19,083 bases of DNA from Nitrospirota bacterium (GTDB lineage: Bacteria > NPL-UPA2 > JAGMAN01): NCBI GenBank assembly GCA_030605915.1, contig JAUWHM010000009.1:1-19083 (forward strand). Direction: 5' to 3'. A program made the translations under genes and the position numbers. Below the pieces are notes generated by a model. That model was not told where the DNA came from. It worked only from the letters and a program-made list of their open reading frames with translations, and did not search any database. Below, in pieces: positions 13,505 to 19,083 of this stretch. Each line of letters begins with the position of its first letter. Position 1 is the first letter of the stretch.

Positions 13505-16051
13505 TTGAAAGAGGGTTATCCTTTTTCAGAGATTGAAGAGAGATGGCAGAGGTTCTGGGCTGAGAAGCGTCTCATGTACATGGATGAGTCCTCACGGAAG
13601 CCAAAATACTATTGCCTGATGATGTTCCCTTACCCTTCCGCCGCCCTTCATGTTGGCCATGGAAGGAACTATATCATCGGGGACGTAGTGGCTCGCTATA
13701 AGCTGATGAGGGGATATAATGTCCTTGCCCCCATGGGATGGGACGCCTTTGGCCTTCCTGCCGAGAACGCCGCCATACAGGAGAACATCCATCCGGCGAA
13801 ATCAACTCGAGAGCACATTAAGAAAATGAAAGAGCAGCTCAGGCAGTGGGGAGCCCTCTACGACTGGGACCGGGAGATAGCTACCTGTGAGCCAAACTAC
13901 TATAAGTGGACTCAATGGCTCTTCCTGAAACTGTTTGAGAAAGGATTAGCCTATAAGAAATTGGCTCCCGTCAACTGGTGCCCCTCCTGTTCAACCACGC
14001 TGGCCAATGAGGAAGTTATAGATGGCAGATGTGAACGTTGCGACAGTAAAGTTACTCAGAAAGACCTAGAGCAGTGGTTCTTTAAGATTACCGAATATGC
14101 CCAGAGACTACTGGATGACCTGCAGCTTTTGAAAGAATGGCCCCTGCGGGTAAAGATAATGCAGGAGAACTGGATTGGAAGGAGTGATGGAGTGGAGATA
14201 GATTTTCGCCTGGAGGGAGATGACGGGGTCCTCCCCTGCTTCACCACCCGACCAGACACCATTTATGGAGTGACCTATATGGTGCTTGCTCCCGAGCATC
14301 CATTGGTGGCTAAGTTATCCGAAGGAGGGGAAGAGAAAAAGGCCGAGATAACCCGTTTCGTAGAGAAGGCAAGACAGGAGAGCTTAACTTCCCGGGCCTC
14401 GGCTGATGTGGAGAAAGAGGGAATCTTCACTGGAACTTATGTCAGGAATCCCGCCAATGGGGAGAAAGTTCCCCTCTGGATAGCCAATTATGCGCTCATG
14501 GAATATGGGACCGGGGCAGTTATGGCCGTTCCCGCTCATGACCAGCGAGATTTTGAGTTTGCCAAGAAATACAGTCTGCTCATTAAGATAGTCATTCAAA
14601 ATCCAGAGGCTCCCCTTGCGGTAGATTCTATGGAGGCCGCTTACATTGAGGATGGCGTTCAGATTAACTGCGGACCTTTCAATGACCTTCCTAATCGAGA
14701 GGCTATGGAGAAGATTGCTGATTACCTTGAAGAGAAGGGGCTTGGGCGAAGACGAGTAGCCTATCGGCTGCGGGACTGGCTCATCTCCCGCCAGCGATAC
14801 TGGGGAGCACCAATTCCCATTATCTATTGCGAGGACTGTGGCACTGTTCCCGTTCCTGAAGACGACCTGCCCGTGAAACTCCCAGAGAAGGTTGAGTTCA
14901 AGCCAAAGGGACAGTCCAGGGGACAGTCCCCCCTGGCTCAAGTTGCAGAATTCGTCAATACTTCCTGCCCTCGTTGCGGAAGAGCGGCCAGAAGGGAGAC
15001 GGATACCATTGCCCAGTGGCTCTGCTCCTGCTGGTATTTTCTTCGCTATTTATCATCCAAGGATAAGGACAGACCATTCGACTCTCAGCTTGTAAATGGC
15101 TGGCTTCCAGTTGACCAGTATATTGGAGGAGTGGAACATGCTATTCTGCACCTGCTTTATTCCCGTTTTATTACCAAGGTTCTCTATGATTTAGGTTATG
15201 TTAACTTCAAGGAACCATTCCAGAGGCTATTCACGCAGGGTATGATCATCAAGGATGGAGCCAAGATGTCCAAGTCTAAAGGAAATGTGGTCAGCCCGGA
15301 TGAACTGATCGCTAAATATGGAGCTGATACGGTCAGGCTCTATACCCTCTTTATTGGTCCCCCGGAGAAGGATGCTGAATGGGATGATAGGTCAGTGGAA
15401 GGAGCCTATCGTTTCCTGAATCGAATATGGAACAGAGTCACATCTCACCAGGAAAACTTTATCAAAGTGCCCAGGAGGCGAATCATCTTTCCCGAGCTTT
15501 CCTCAGGAGAAAAGCATCTATATCGCAAGGTGCATCAGACTATCAAAAAAGTTACGGAAGATATAGAGAGGTCGTTCCATTTTAATACTGCTATAAGTGC
15601 TAACATGGAATTGCTTAATACGGTGTCTGAATTAGTAGAGAAGACAGAGCGAATCATTATTAGGTCCAGATATACTGAAGATGAAAGTGAAGAGAATATC
15701 AGGCATTTTAATGTCTTCCGGGAAGCTTTAGAGAAGATAGTTATCTTGCTTTCACCTTTCGTTCCCCACATTTCTGAGGAATTGTGGGAAAGGTTGGGAA
15801 ACGAACCGAGCATATTCAATCAGCCCTGGCCCACCTACGATGCTAAGGTAATTAAGGAAGAAGAGGTGCTGATTGTGCTCCAGGTAAATGGAAAGGTGCG
15901 CAGCCGCATAACTGTTCCAGCCGACATAGACGAAGAGAATTTAAAGGCACAAGCTTTAGCCAGTGAGCGCATCAAGCAGTGGACAGGCAGAAGAGAGGCG
16001 AGGAAGGTCATCGTCGTGCCTGGGAAACTGGTAAATATCGTCACCCAATGA
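13505..16051 (+). CDS. leuS: Leucine--tRNA ligase
   Basis: This cytosolic class I aminoacyl-tRNA synthetase attaches leucine to tRNA-Leu. At 848 residues it is of bacterial type. HIGH motif H49-V-G-H52; zinc-type cysteines in the WCPSCSTTLANEEV region (CERC follows); CP1 editing domain with FTTRPDTIYG and the GTGAVMAVPAHDQRD segment that includes the editing Asp; KMSKS motif K587-M-S-K-S591; C-terminal anticodon and tRNA-binding regions ending IVTQ. The TTG start is fixed by a perfect AAGGAGGT (13491-13498) six bases upstream and by the conserved YPFSEIEERWQRFW N-terminus. Residues 469-476 (GQSRGQSP) contain a 4-codon tandem duplication made of a palindromic repeat, at a variable surface linker. 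No T-box leader fits in the 97-bp upstream gap. Confidence 0.97.
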   Translation: MKEGYPFSEIEERWQRFWAEKRLMYMDESSRKPKYYCLMMFPYPSAALHVGHGRNYIIGDVVARYKLMRGYNVLAPMGWDAFGLPAENAAIQENIHPAKSTREHIKKMKEQLRQWGALYDWDREIATCEPNYYKWTQWLFLKLFEKGLAYKKLAPVNWCPSCSTTLANEEVIDGRCERCDSKVTQKDLEQWFFKITEYAQRLLDDLQLLKEWPLRVKIMQENWIGRSDGVEIDFRLEGDDGVLPCFTTRPDTIYGVTYMVLAPEHPLVAKLSEGGEEKKAEITRFVEKARQESLTSRASADVEKEGIFTGTYVRNPANGEKVPLWIANYALMEYGTGAVMAVPAHDQRDFEFAKKYSLLIKIVIQNPEAPLAVDSMEAAYIEDGVQINCGPFNDLPNREAMEKIADYLEEKGLGRRRVAYRLRDWLISRQRYWGAPIPIIYCEDCGTVPVPEDDLPVKLPEKVEFKPKGQSRGQSPLAQVAEFVNTSCPRCGRAARRETDTIAQWLCSCWYFLRYLSSKDKDRPFDSQLVNGWLPVDQYIGGVEHAILHLLYSRFITKVLYDLGYVNFKEPFQRLFTQGMIIKDGAKMSKSKGNVVSPDELIAKYGADTVRLYTLFIGPPEKDAEWDDRSVEGAYRFLNRIWNRVTSHQENFIKVPRRRIIFPELSSGEKHLYRKVHQTIKKVTEDIERSFHFNTAISANMELLNTVSELVEKTERIIIRSRYTEDESEENIRHFNVFREALEKIVILLSPFVPHISEELWERLGNEPSIFNQPWPTYDAKVIKEEEVLIVLQVNGKVRSRITVPADIDEENLKAQALASERIKQWTGRREARKVIVVPGKLVNIVTQ
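14908..14936. repeat. GGGACAGTCC tandem palindrome inside leuS
   Basis: GGACAGTCC is repeated with a 12-bp period (from 14909 and from 14921). The second copy lies in the 13-bp palindrome GGGGACAGTCCCC (14919-14931), flanked by CCA and TGG so that a longer hairpin can form. It is in frame in leuS, encoding GQSRGQSP. The sequence resembles short REP-like palindromes scattered in some bacterial genomes. Confidence 0.6.
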
Positions 16052-16136
16052 AATTTTCTTGCAGCATAGGAAAGATTTCCAGCTCTGCGACGAATTTTCT
16101 TGCGGTGGAGGGGCTGAAGATGTTTATATTTTCTTG
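16052..16136. repeat. Short TTTTCTTG repeats around a dyad after leuS
   Basis: AATTTTCTTGC occurs at 16052-16062 and 16093-16103, with a shorter ATTTTCTTG at 16128-16136. A related GTTTTCTTGCA lies upstream of leuS at 13441-13451. Between the first two copies is a dyad: GCAG/CTGC outside GGAA/TTCC. This fills the gap between leuS and the ACT gene. Function unknown; it may be chance in AT-rich sequence. Confidence 0.35.
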
Positions 16137-16152
16137 AAGGGGGGTGGAAGAG

Positions 16153-16545
16153 ATGTCCGTCAAGAAACAATTCACAGTGTGCCTGGAGAACAAGCCAGGA
16201 GAGTTAGCTAAAATATGTTCTGCCCTGAAGAGGGCTAAGGTCAATATCCTGGCCATCTCGGTAGCCGATTCATCGGATAACTGCTTGGTACGGCTTGTTC
16301 CGAATAATGCTGCTCGGGCAAGAGGAGCCCTGAGCAAGATTGGGCTGTGTGCTTCTTCTCGGGATGTTGTGGCCGTGCCCCTACCCAATAAGCCAGGTGC
16401 TCTGGGAGAAGTCTCGGCCAGATTAAGCAAGGCAAAAATTAATATTGATTATGCCTATGGTTCTGTCTGTGGTGAATGCGACGAAGCAGTATGCTTTCTG
16501 GCTGTTTCTGATGCCAGGAAAGCATCCCGGCTTCTGAACTGCTGA
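16153..16545 (+). CDS. Tandem ACT-domain protein
   Basis: This 130-residue protein is made of two ACT domains, about residues 5-68 and 72-128. Each has the start pattern of the fold (FTVCLENKPGELAKI and VAVPLPNKPGALGEV) and the loop KVNIL/KINID. ACT domains bind small ligands, usually amino acids, at domain interfaces. With no catalytic domain attached it is probably an amino-acid-responsive regulator or sensor. Its place 101 bp after leuS suggests, without proof, a branched-chain amino acid ligand. ATG 16153 is preferred over the in-frame GTG 16144 because the AAGGGGGGTG ribosome site (about 16137-16146) covers that GTG. Cysteines are frequent for its size (6). Confidence 0.85.
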   Translation: MSVKKQFTVCLENKPGELAKICSALKRAKVNILAISVADSSDNCLVRLVPNNAARARGALSKIGLCASSRDVVAVPLPNKPGALGEVSARLSKAKINIDYAYGSVCGECDEAVCFLAVSDARKASRLLNC

Positions 16546-16566
16546 GCAGTCAAATCGTAGACCCCA

Positions 16567-16590
16567 GTCCCACAGGGACGTCCTGTGGAC
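16567..16590. repeat. GTCC-ACAGG inverted repeat upstream of radC
   Basis: GTCC(C)ACAGG (16567-16576) pairs with CCTGTGGAC (16582-16590), 9 bp with one bulged C, around the loop GACGT. No T-run follows. It is built from the same GTCCC/GGGAC words as the palindrome in leuS, so it may belong to the same repeat family. It lies between the ACT gene stop and radC. Confidence 0.5.
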
Positions 16591-16629
16591 AGCCCCTCTG
16601 CCGTATCATTCAGTCGAGGATATCCTGTG

Positions 16630-17385
16630 ATGGCAAAAAAATCAAAGAAACTCTACGAAAAAGTGACCTGTCCCGAGTCCCTCGACTCCGCTCAGGATAA
16701 ACTCCGTGGAGGGATAAAAAACTGGCCAGAAGATGAACGGCCGAGGGAAAAACTTCTAAGACAAGGTGAGCATACCCTTTCAGATACTGAACTCTTGGCG
16801 ATTCTATTACGAACAGGAGTCAAAGGAGAAAGCGCTGTAGATTTAGCAAGAAAGATAATCCAGAAATTCAAGACTTTCCGCAATATGAGCCATACAGATA
16901 TTAGGGATTGGAAAGAATTTAAAGGATTGGGTCAGGCAAAAATTGCTCAAATTCGTGCTGCTTTAGAAATTGGAAGGAGATTCAGGGAGCAAGAAGTAAA
17001 AGAGAAAAAGGTAAAGATAAGGTGTGCCAAGGATGCAGTAAATCTCTTAATGCCTCGTATGCGCGATTTAAAGAAAGAAGTCTTTAAAGTCTTGCTATTA
17101 GATGGCCAAAATAAACTCATTGACATTGCCGAAATAGAAGAAGGCACTGTCACTCAGGCAAGCCCGGTTATCAGAGAGATTATCTCAAAAGCTCTGCAGA
17201 ACTTTGCCACAAGTATTATTTGTCTGCACAATCACCCCTCAGGTGGCCCTAATCCCAGCCAGGAAGATAAGGCTTTTACTAAGGAGCTCCATCAAGCTGG
17301 TGAAATTATGCAAATCAAAGTATTAGATCATATAATATTCGGTGACAACAAATACTTTAGCTTTGCTGATAAAGGACTGATGTAA
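16630..17385 (+). CDS. radC: RadC-family protein (JAB/MPN+ domain) with N-terminal insertion
   Basis: RadC proteins were named for DNA repair but their function is disputed; the fold is a JAB1/MPN metalloprotease-like domain. The 251 residues include the N-terminal UPF0758 helix-hairpin part (PEDERPREKLL, LSDTELLAILLRTG) and the metal site H200-x-H202 in HNHPSGGPNPS with Asp213. Residues 14-28 (CPESLDSAQDKLRGG) are not typical of the family: they split the usual short lead-in from IKNWPEDERP and are encoded by a palindromic GC-rich element. ATG 16630 follows GAGGA by 9 bases; the longer in-frame ORF from 16585 overlaps another repeat and is rejected. It is convergent with rimI, 47 bp away. 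Confidence 0.92.
   Translation: MAKKSKKLYEKVTCPESLDSAQDKLRGGIKNWPEDERPREKLLRQGEHTLSDTELLAILLRTGVKGESAVDLARKIIQKFKTFRNMSHTDIRDWKEFKGLGQAKIAQIRAALEIGRRFREQEVKEKKVKIRCAKDAVNLLMPRMRDLKKEVFKVLLLDGQNKLIDIAEIEEGTVTQASPVIREIISKALQNFATSIICLHNHPSGGPNPSQEDKAFTKELHQAGEIMQIKVLDHIIFGDNKYFSFADKGLM
16671..16714. repeat. Palindromic element inserted in frame in radC
   Basis: TCCCTC (16678-16683) pairs with GAGGGA (16709-16714). Within it, ACTCCG is directly repeated (16685-16690 and 16701-16706). At the left, GAGTC (16675-16679) and GACTC (16684-16688) form a second small hairpin. The element adds about 13-15 residues near the RadC N-terminus without breaking the frame. The core around CGACTCCGCTCAGGATAA resembles dispersed repeats I recall from bacterial and metagenomic genomes, but copy number here is unknown. 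Confidence 0.6.
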
Positions 17386-17432
17386 CCAGCGGAAGATGTG
17401 GCATTATGCTTTTGTAACAAAATATACAAGAG

Positions 17433-17909
17433 CTATTCTTTCCTCCAGCCTCGAAGGTCAAGGCACATAATTATGGCATCTTCCTGGGTCAGTACATAGT
17501 ATCCTGGGCGGGTAGCTGCCTTGCAGAAACCAAACTTCTGGTAGAGATTTTGGGCGGCTATGTTACCGGCTCTTACCTCCAGGCTGACCTTTCTCGCTCC
17601 CTTCGCCCCGGCCTGTTCAAGCATAGCCAAAAGGAGTTTCTCTCCTATCTTGCACCTGCGAAAATGGGGATGGACGGCTAAGTTTCCGATATGAGCTTCC
17701 CCGGCTACTAACCAGAAACCGCTGTAGCCAACTAACTGCCCTTCCCTTTTAGCCACTAAGAAGTGGGAAAATGGGCTCGCCTCCAGTTCCTGAGAGAACT
17801 GTCTTCTCATCCAGGGAGAGGGAAAGGAGACTTCCTCTATCTCCATTATCTCATCCAGGTCCTCCTCCCTCATCCGGTCAATGGAGATTTCTTCTTTCTC
17901 TCCTGCCAC
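17433..17909 (-). CDS. rimI: RimI-like ribosomal protein alanine N-acetyltransferase
   Basis: RimI is a GNAT enzyme that acetylates the N-terminal alanine of ribosomal protein S18 in E. coli. The 158 residues show the fold: MREEDLDEIMEIE start, FPSPW, HIGNLAVHPHFRRCKIGEKLL (acetyl-CoA loop), SLEVRAGNIAAQNLYQKFGF, and a terminal strand with GYY. The GTG at 17909 keeps the first beta strand (ISIDRM) and has GAGG just upstream; the alternative ATG at 17873 would make a neat ATGA overlap with tsaB but would cut into the domain and has no ribosome site. With the GTG, it overlaps tsaB by 40 bases. The rimI-tsaB-tsaE grouping is common in bacteria. Confidence 0.92.
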   Translation of the reverse strand: MAGEKEEISIDRMREEDLDEIMEIEEVSFPSPWMRRQFSQELEASPFSHFLVAKREGQLVGYSGFWLVAGEAHIGNLAVHPHFRRCKIGEKLLLAMLEQAGAKGARKVSLEVRAGNIAAQNLYQKFGFCKAATRPGYYVLTQEDAIIMCLDLRGWRKE

Positions 17910-18601
17910 TGAACCTCAGCCTCCGCTCGTCGAACATAGAGTGGTCTTATCTTAGGAAGGGGACCTTTTTCACCTGCCTTTAACTTCTCTAAACCCAAGG
18001 TAGCCACATTAGCTGCCCTGGGCAAACGCAGGTGATGGGGAGCAAAGGAGACCTTCTTCCCTAATTCCTTCTCAATTGGATCTCGATAGATATCAATAGC
18101 ATCTCCCAAAAAGGTAACTTGCTCGTTTATCCTGCGAAGTAACTCTTTCATCGTTAGCACCAGGTCCTCGGTCAACTTCTTTAAGGCCTGCCTGCCGCCA
18201 GGCAAGGTGTAACCATGATAGTGATAGAGGGCGGCATAAATTTCTCCCCGCTTAGCATCCAAGATGGGACAGATCAGCCCTGGTGTATAGGAGAGGTTGT
18301 GGGCAAGCGCATCTAAGGTGGGAATACCCACAATTGGCTTATTCAAAGCCATGGCCAATCCCTTAGCGGTAGCTATTCCAATGCGAAGCCCGGTGAAGGA
18401 GCCTGGCCCAAGCCCAACGGCTATAGCATCCATCTCGGTTATGGTAAGGTGAGCATCCTTCAGCACTTGATCGATCATGGGCATCAATCTAGAGGCATGT
18501 GTCTCAGCAATGTTCAAATTATATTCAGCTATTAGTCCATCCTCCCCAGCTACAGCTACGCTACCTGTCCGAGTGGAAGTATCCATTGCCAATACTATCA
18601 T
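17870..18601 (-). CDS. tsaB: tRNA t6A biosynthesis protein TsaB
   Basis: TsaB is the pseudo-kinase/ASKHA-fold scaffold that, with TsaD and TsaE, transfers threonylcarbamoyl to A37 of ANN-decoding tRNAs. The 243 residues begin with the hallmark MIVLAMDTSTRTGSVAV and contain HASRLMPMID, GPGSFTGLRIG, GIPTLDALAHN and LDAKRGEIYAALY. ATG 18601 has GAGGAGA seven bases upstream. The stretch TLPGGRQ after that segment is encoded by a palindromic repeat (18187-18204) at a variable loop. It lies between tsaE (71 bp upstream) and rimI; tsaD is not in the window. Confidence 0.94.
   Translation of the reverse strand: MIVLAMDTSTRTGSVAVAGEDGLIAEYNLNIAETHASRLMPMIDQVLKDAHLTITEMDAIAVGLGPGSFTGLRIGIATAKGLAMALNKPIVGIPTLDALAHNLSYTPGLICPILDAKRGEIYAALYHYHGYTLPGGRQALKKLTEDLVLTMKELLRRINEQVTFLGDAIDIYRDPIEKELGKKVSFAPHHLRLPRAANVATLGLEKLKAGEKGPLPKIRPLYVRRAEAEVQWQERKKKSPLTG
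18187..18204. repeat. CCTGCC/GGCAGG palindrome inside tsaB
   Basis: TGCCTG (18189-18194) pairs with CAGGCA (18199-18204) around a 4-nt loop, and the left side CCTGCCTGCCGCC (18187-18199) is the reverse complement, with one mismatch, of the sequence before leuS at 13418-13430. On the tsaB strand it encodes LPGGRQA in a variable loop. Confidence 0.5.
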
Positions 18602-18672
18602 CTAAATCTCCTCATGTTTGTCAAAGAGCTCTCTTTTAGTGATATCTACTGACTTTTATCTTTCATCTTTTA

Positions 18673-19083
18673 TCATTTTATTTTTGACAGTATCACTGTT
18701 TGATAACGCCCGCCAAAGGCCTTCAGGTTGATGCGGCGTCTCTGACTACTTAAGATGCCCAGTTCAATTCGTAGATGCTCTGGTGGCAATAGGTTCTCCG
18801 CTCTTTCTGCCCATTCGATGATGCTCACCCCTTCTCCATAAAGATATTCTTCCCAGCCTAAGCTCTCCAGCTCCTCAGTATTCTTAATCCGGAAAAGGTC
18901 AATATGATGGACAGGGGTGCGACCGTGATACTCCTTAACCAGGACAAAGGAGGGGCTGGCTACATAATCCCTGGGATTAACGCCTAATCCGAGGGCTAAC
19001 CCTTGAACAAGGCAGGTCTTTCCTGCTCCCAATTCACCAATTAGGGCAATGATGTCGCCGGATTTAAGCAGCCGGCCTATTTT
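18673..19083 (-). CDS. tsaE: tRNA t6A biosynthesis ATPase TsaE (5' end beyond window)
   Basis: TsaE is the P-loop ATPase that recycles the TsaB-TsaD complex during t6A synthesis. The frame is open to the right edge; 136 residues are visible, of a usual 150-160, and the missing N-terminus is about 15-25 residues. Visible landmarks: GRLLKSGDIIALIGELGAGKT (Walker A GELGAGKT), then SPSFVLVKEYHG, HHIDLFRI with the conserved Asp, and LGWEEYLYGEGVSIIEWAER. A TTG start at 19032 would cut Walker A and is rejected. After the stop lie 71 AT-rich bases with no gene before tsaB. Confidence 0.93.
   Translation of the reverse strand, partial: KIGRLLKSGDIIALIGELGAGKTCLVQGLALGLGVNPRDYVASPSFVLVKEYHGRTPVHHIDLFRIKNTEELESLGWEEYLYGEGVSIIEWAERAENLLPPEHLRIELGILSSQRRRINLKAFGGRYQTVILSKIK

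Noticed and set aside
14384..14941. Long antisense ORF inside leuS
   Set aside because: It is a shadow of the leuS reading frame, with no ribosome site and no recognisable domain.
17410..17422. TTTTG-TAA-CAAAA hairpin as a shared terminator between radC and rimI
   Set aside because: The stem is only 5 bp, AT-rich with a 3-nt loop, and lacks a T-run; too weak to call.

Overview
The window looks like a piece of the chromosome of an anaerobic, uncultivated bacterium of moderate GC. It is bacterial: it carries bacterial-type leuS, rmuC, radC and the rimI/tsaB/tsaE group, Shine-Dalgarno sequences, and a clear sigma70-type promoter (TTGACG, 16 bp, TATAAT). Several metabolic genes have a flavour more often seen in archaea and deep-branching anaerobes: a GMP synthase reduced to its PP-ATPase subunit, a stand-alone glutamate-synthase FMN domain, and a THEP1 NTPase. 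I cannot name the phylum from sequence alone.

Layout, left to right. (1) 1-842: an AbiEii-type nucleotidyltransferase, apparently cut one base into its start codon by the window edge. (2) 974-6137: a promoter and an attenuator-like leader hairpin, followed by one operon. The operon encodes a NuoE-like [2Fe-2S] protein, a NuoF-like flavoprotein with extra N- and C-terminal Fe-S domains, a NuoG-N-terminus-like ferredoxin protein, a GltB-like FMN protein with no glutaminase domain and no recognisable 3Fe-4S motif, and a 58-residue Cys-rich protein. The first three resemble the core of electron-bifurcating HydABC-type enzymes. Here the catalytic partner would be the glutamate-synthase-like flavoprotein instead of a hydrogenase. 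(3) 6200-10546: a second promoter and a nitrogen block of argG, hisF, a PP-ATPase-only GMP synthase and glutamate dehydrogenase. HisF and the GMP synthase both use ammonia but have no glutaminase partner in the window. (4) 10818-13407: RmuC, a THEP1-type NTPase and an Eis-like GNAT protein. (5) 13505-16545: leuS with a downstream tandem-ACT protein. (6) 16630-17385: radC with a repeat-derived N-terminal insertion. (7) On the minus strand, converging on radC: tsaE (partial) - tsaB - rimI, of which tsaE and tsaB belong to the tRNA t6A pathway.

The most interesting part is (2): a putative NAD(H)-linked, possibly bifurcating, flavin/Fe-S complex built around a non-canonical glutamate-synthase domain, behind a probable transcription attenuator and next to an ammonia-metabolism block. 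From about 13.4 kb onward there are also short GC-rich palindromes of at least two kinds, some lying in frame inside leuS, radC and tsaB. They look like dispersed REP-type repeats, but this can only be proved with the rest of the genome. No rRNA, tRNA, CRISPR array, complete IS element or prophage was recognised, and no stretch over 300 bases lacks a gene.
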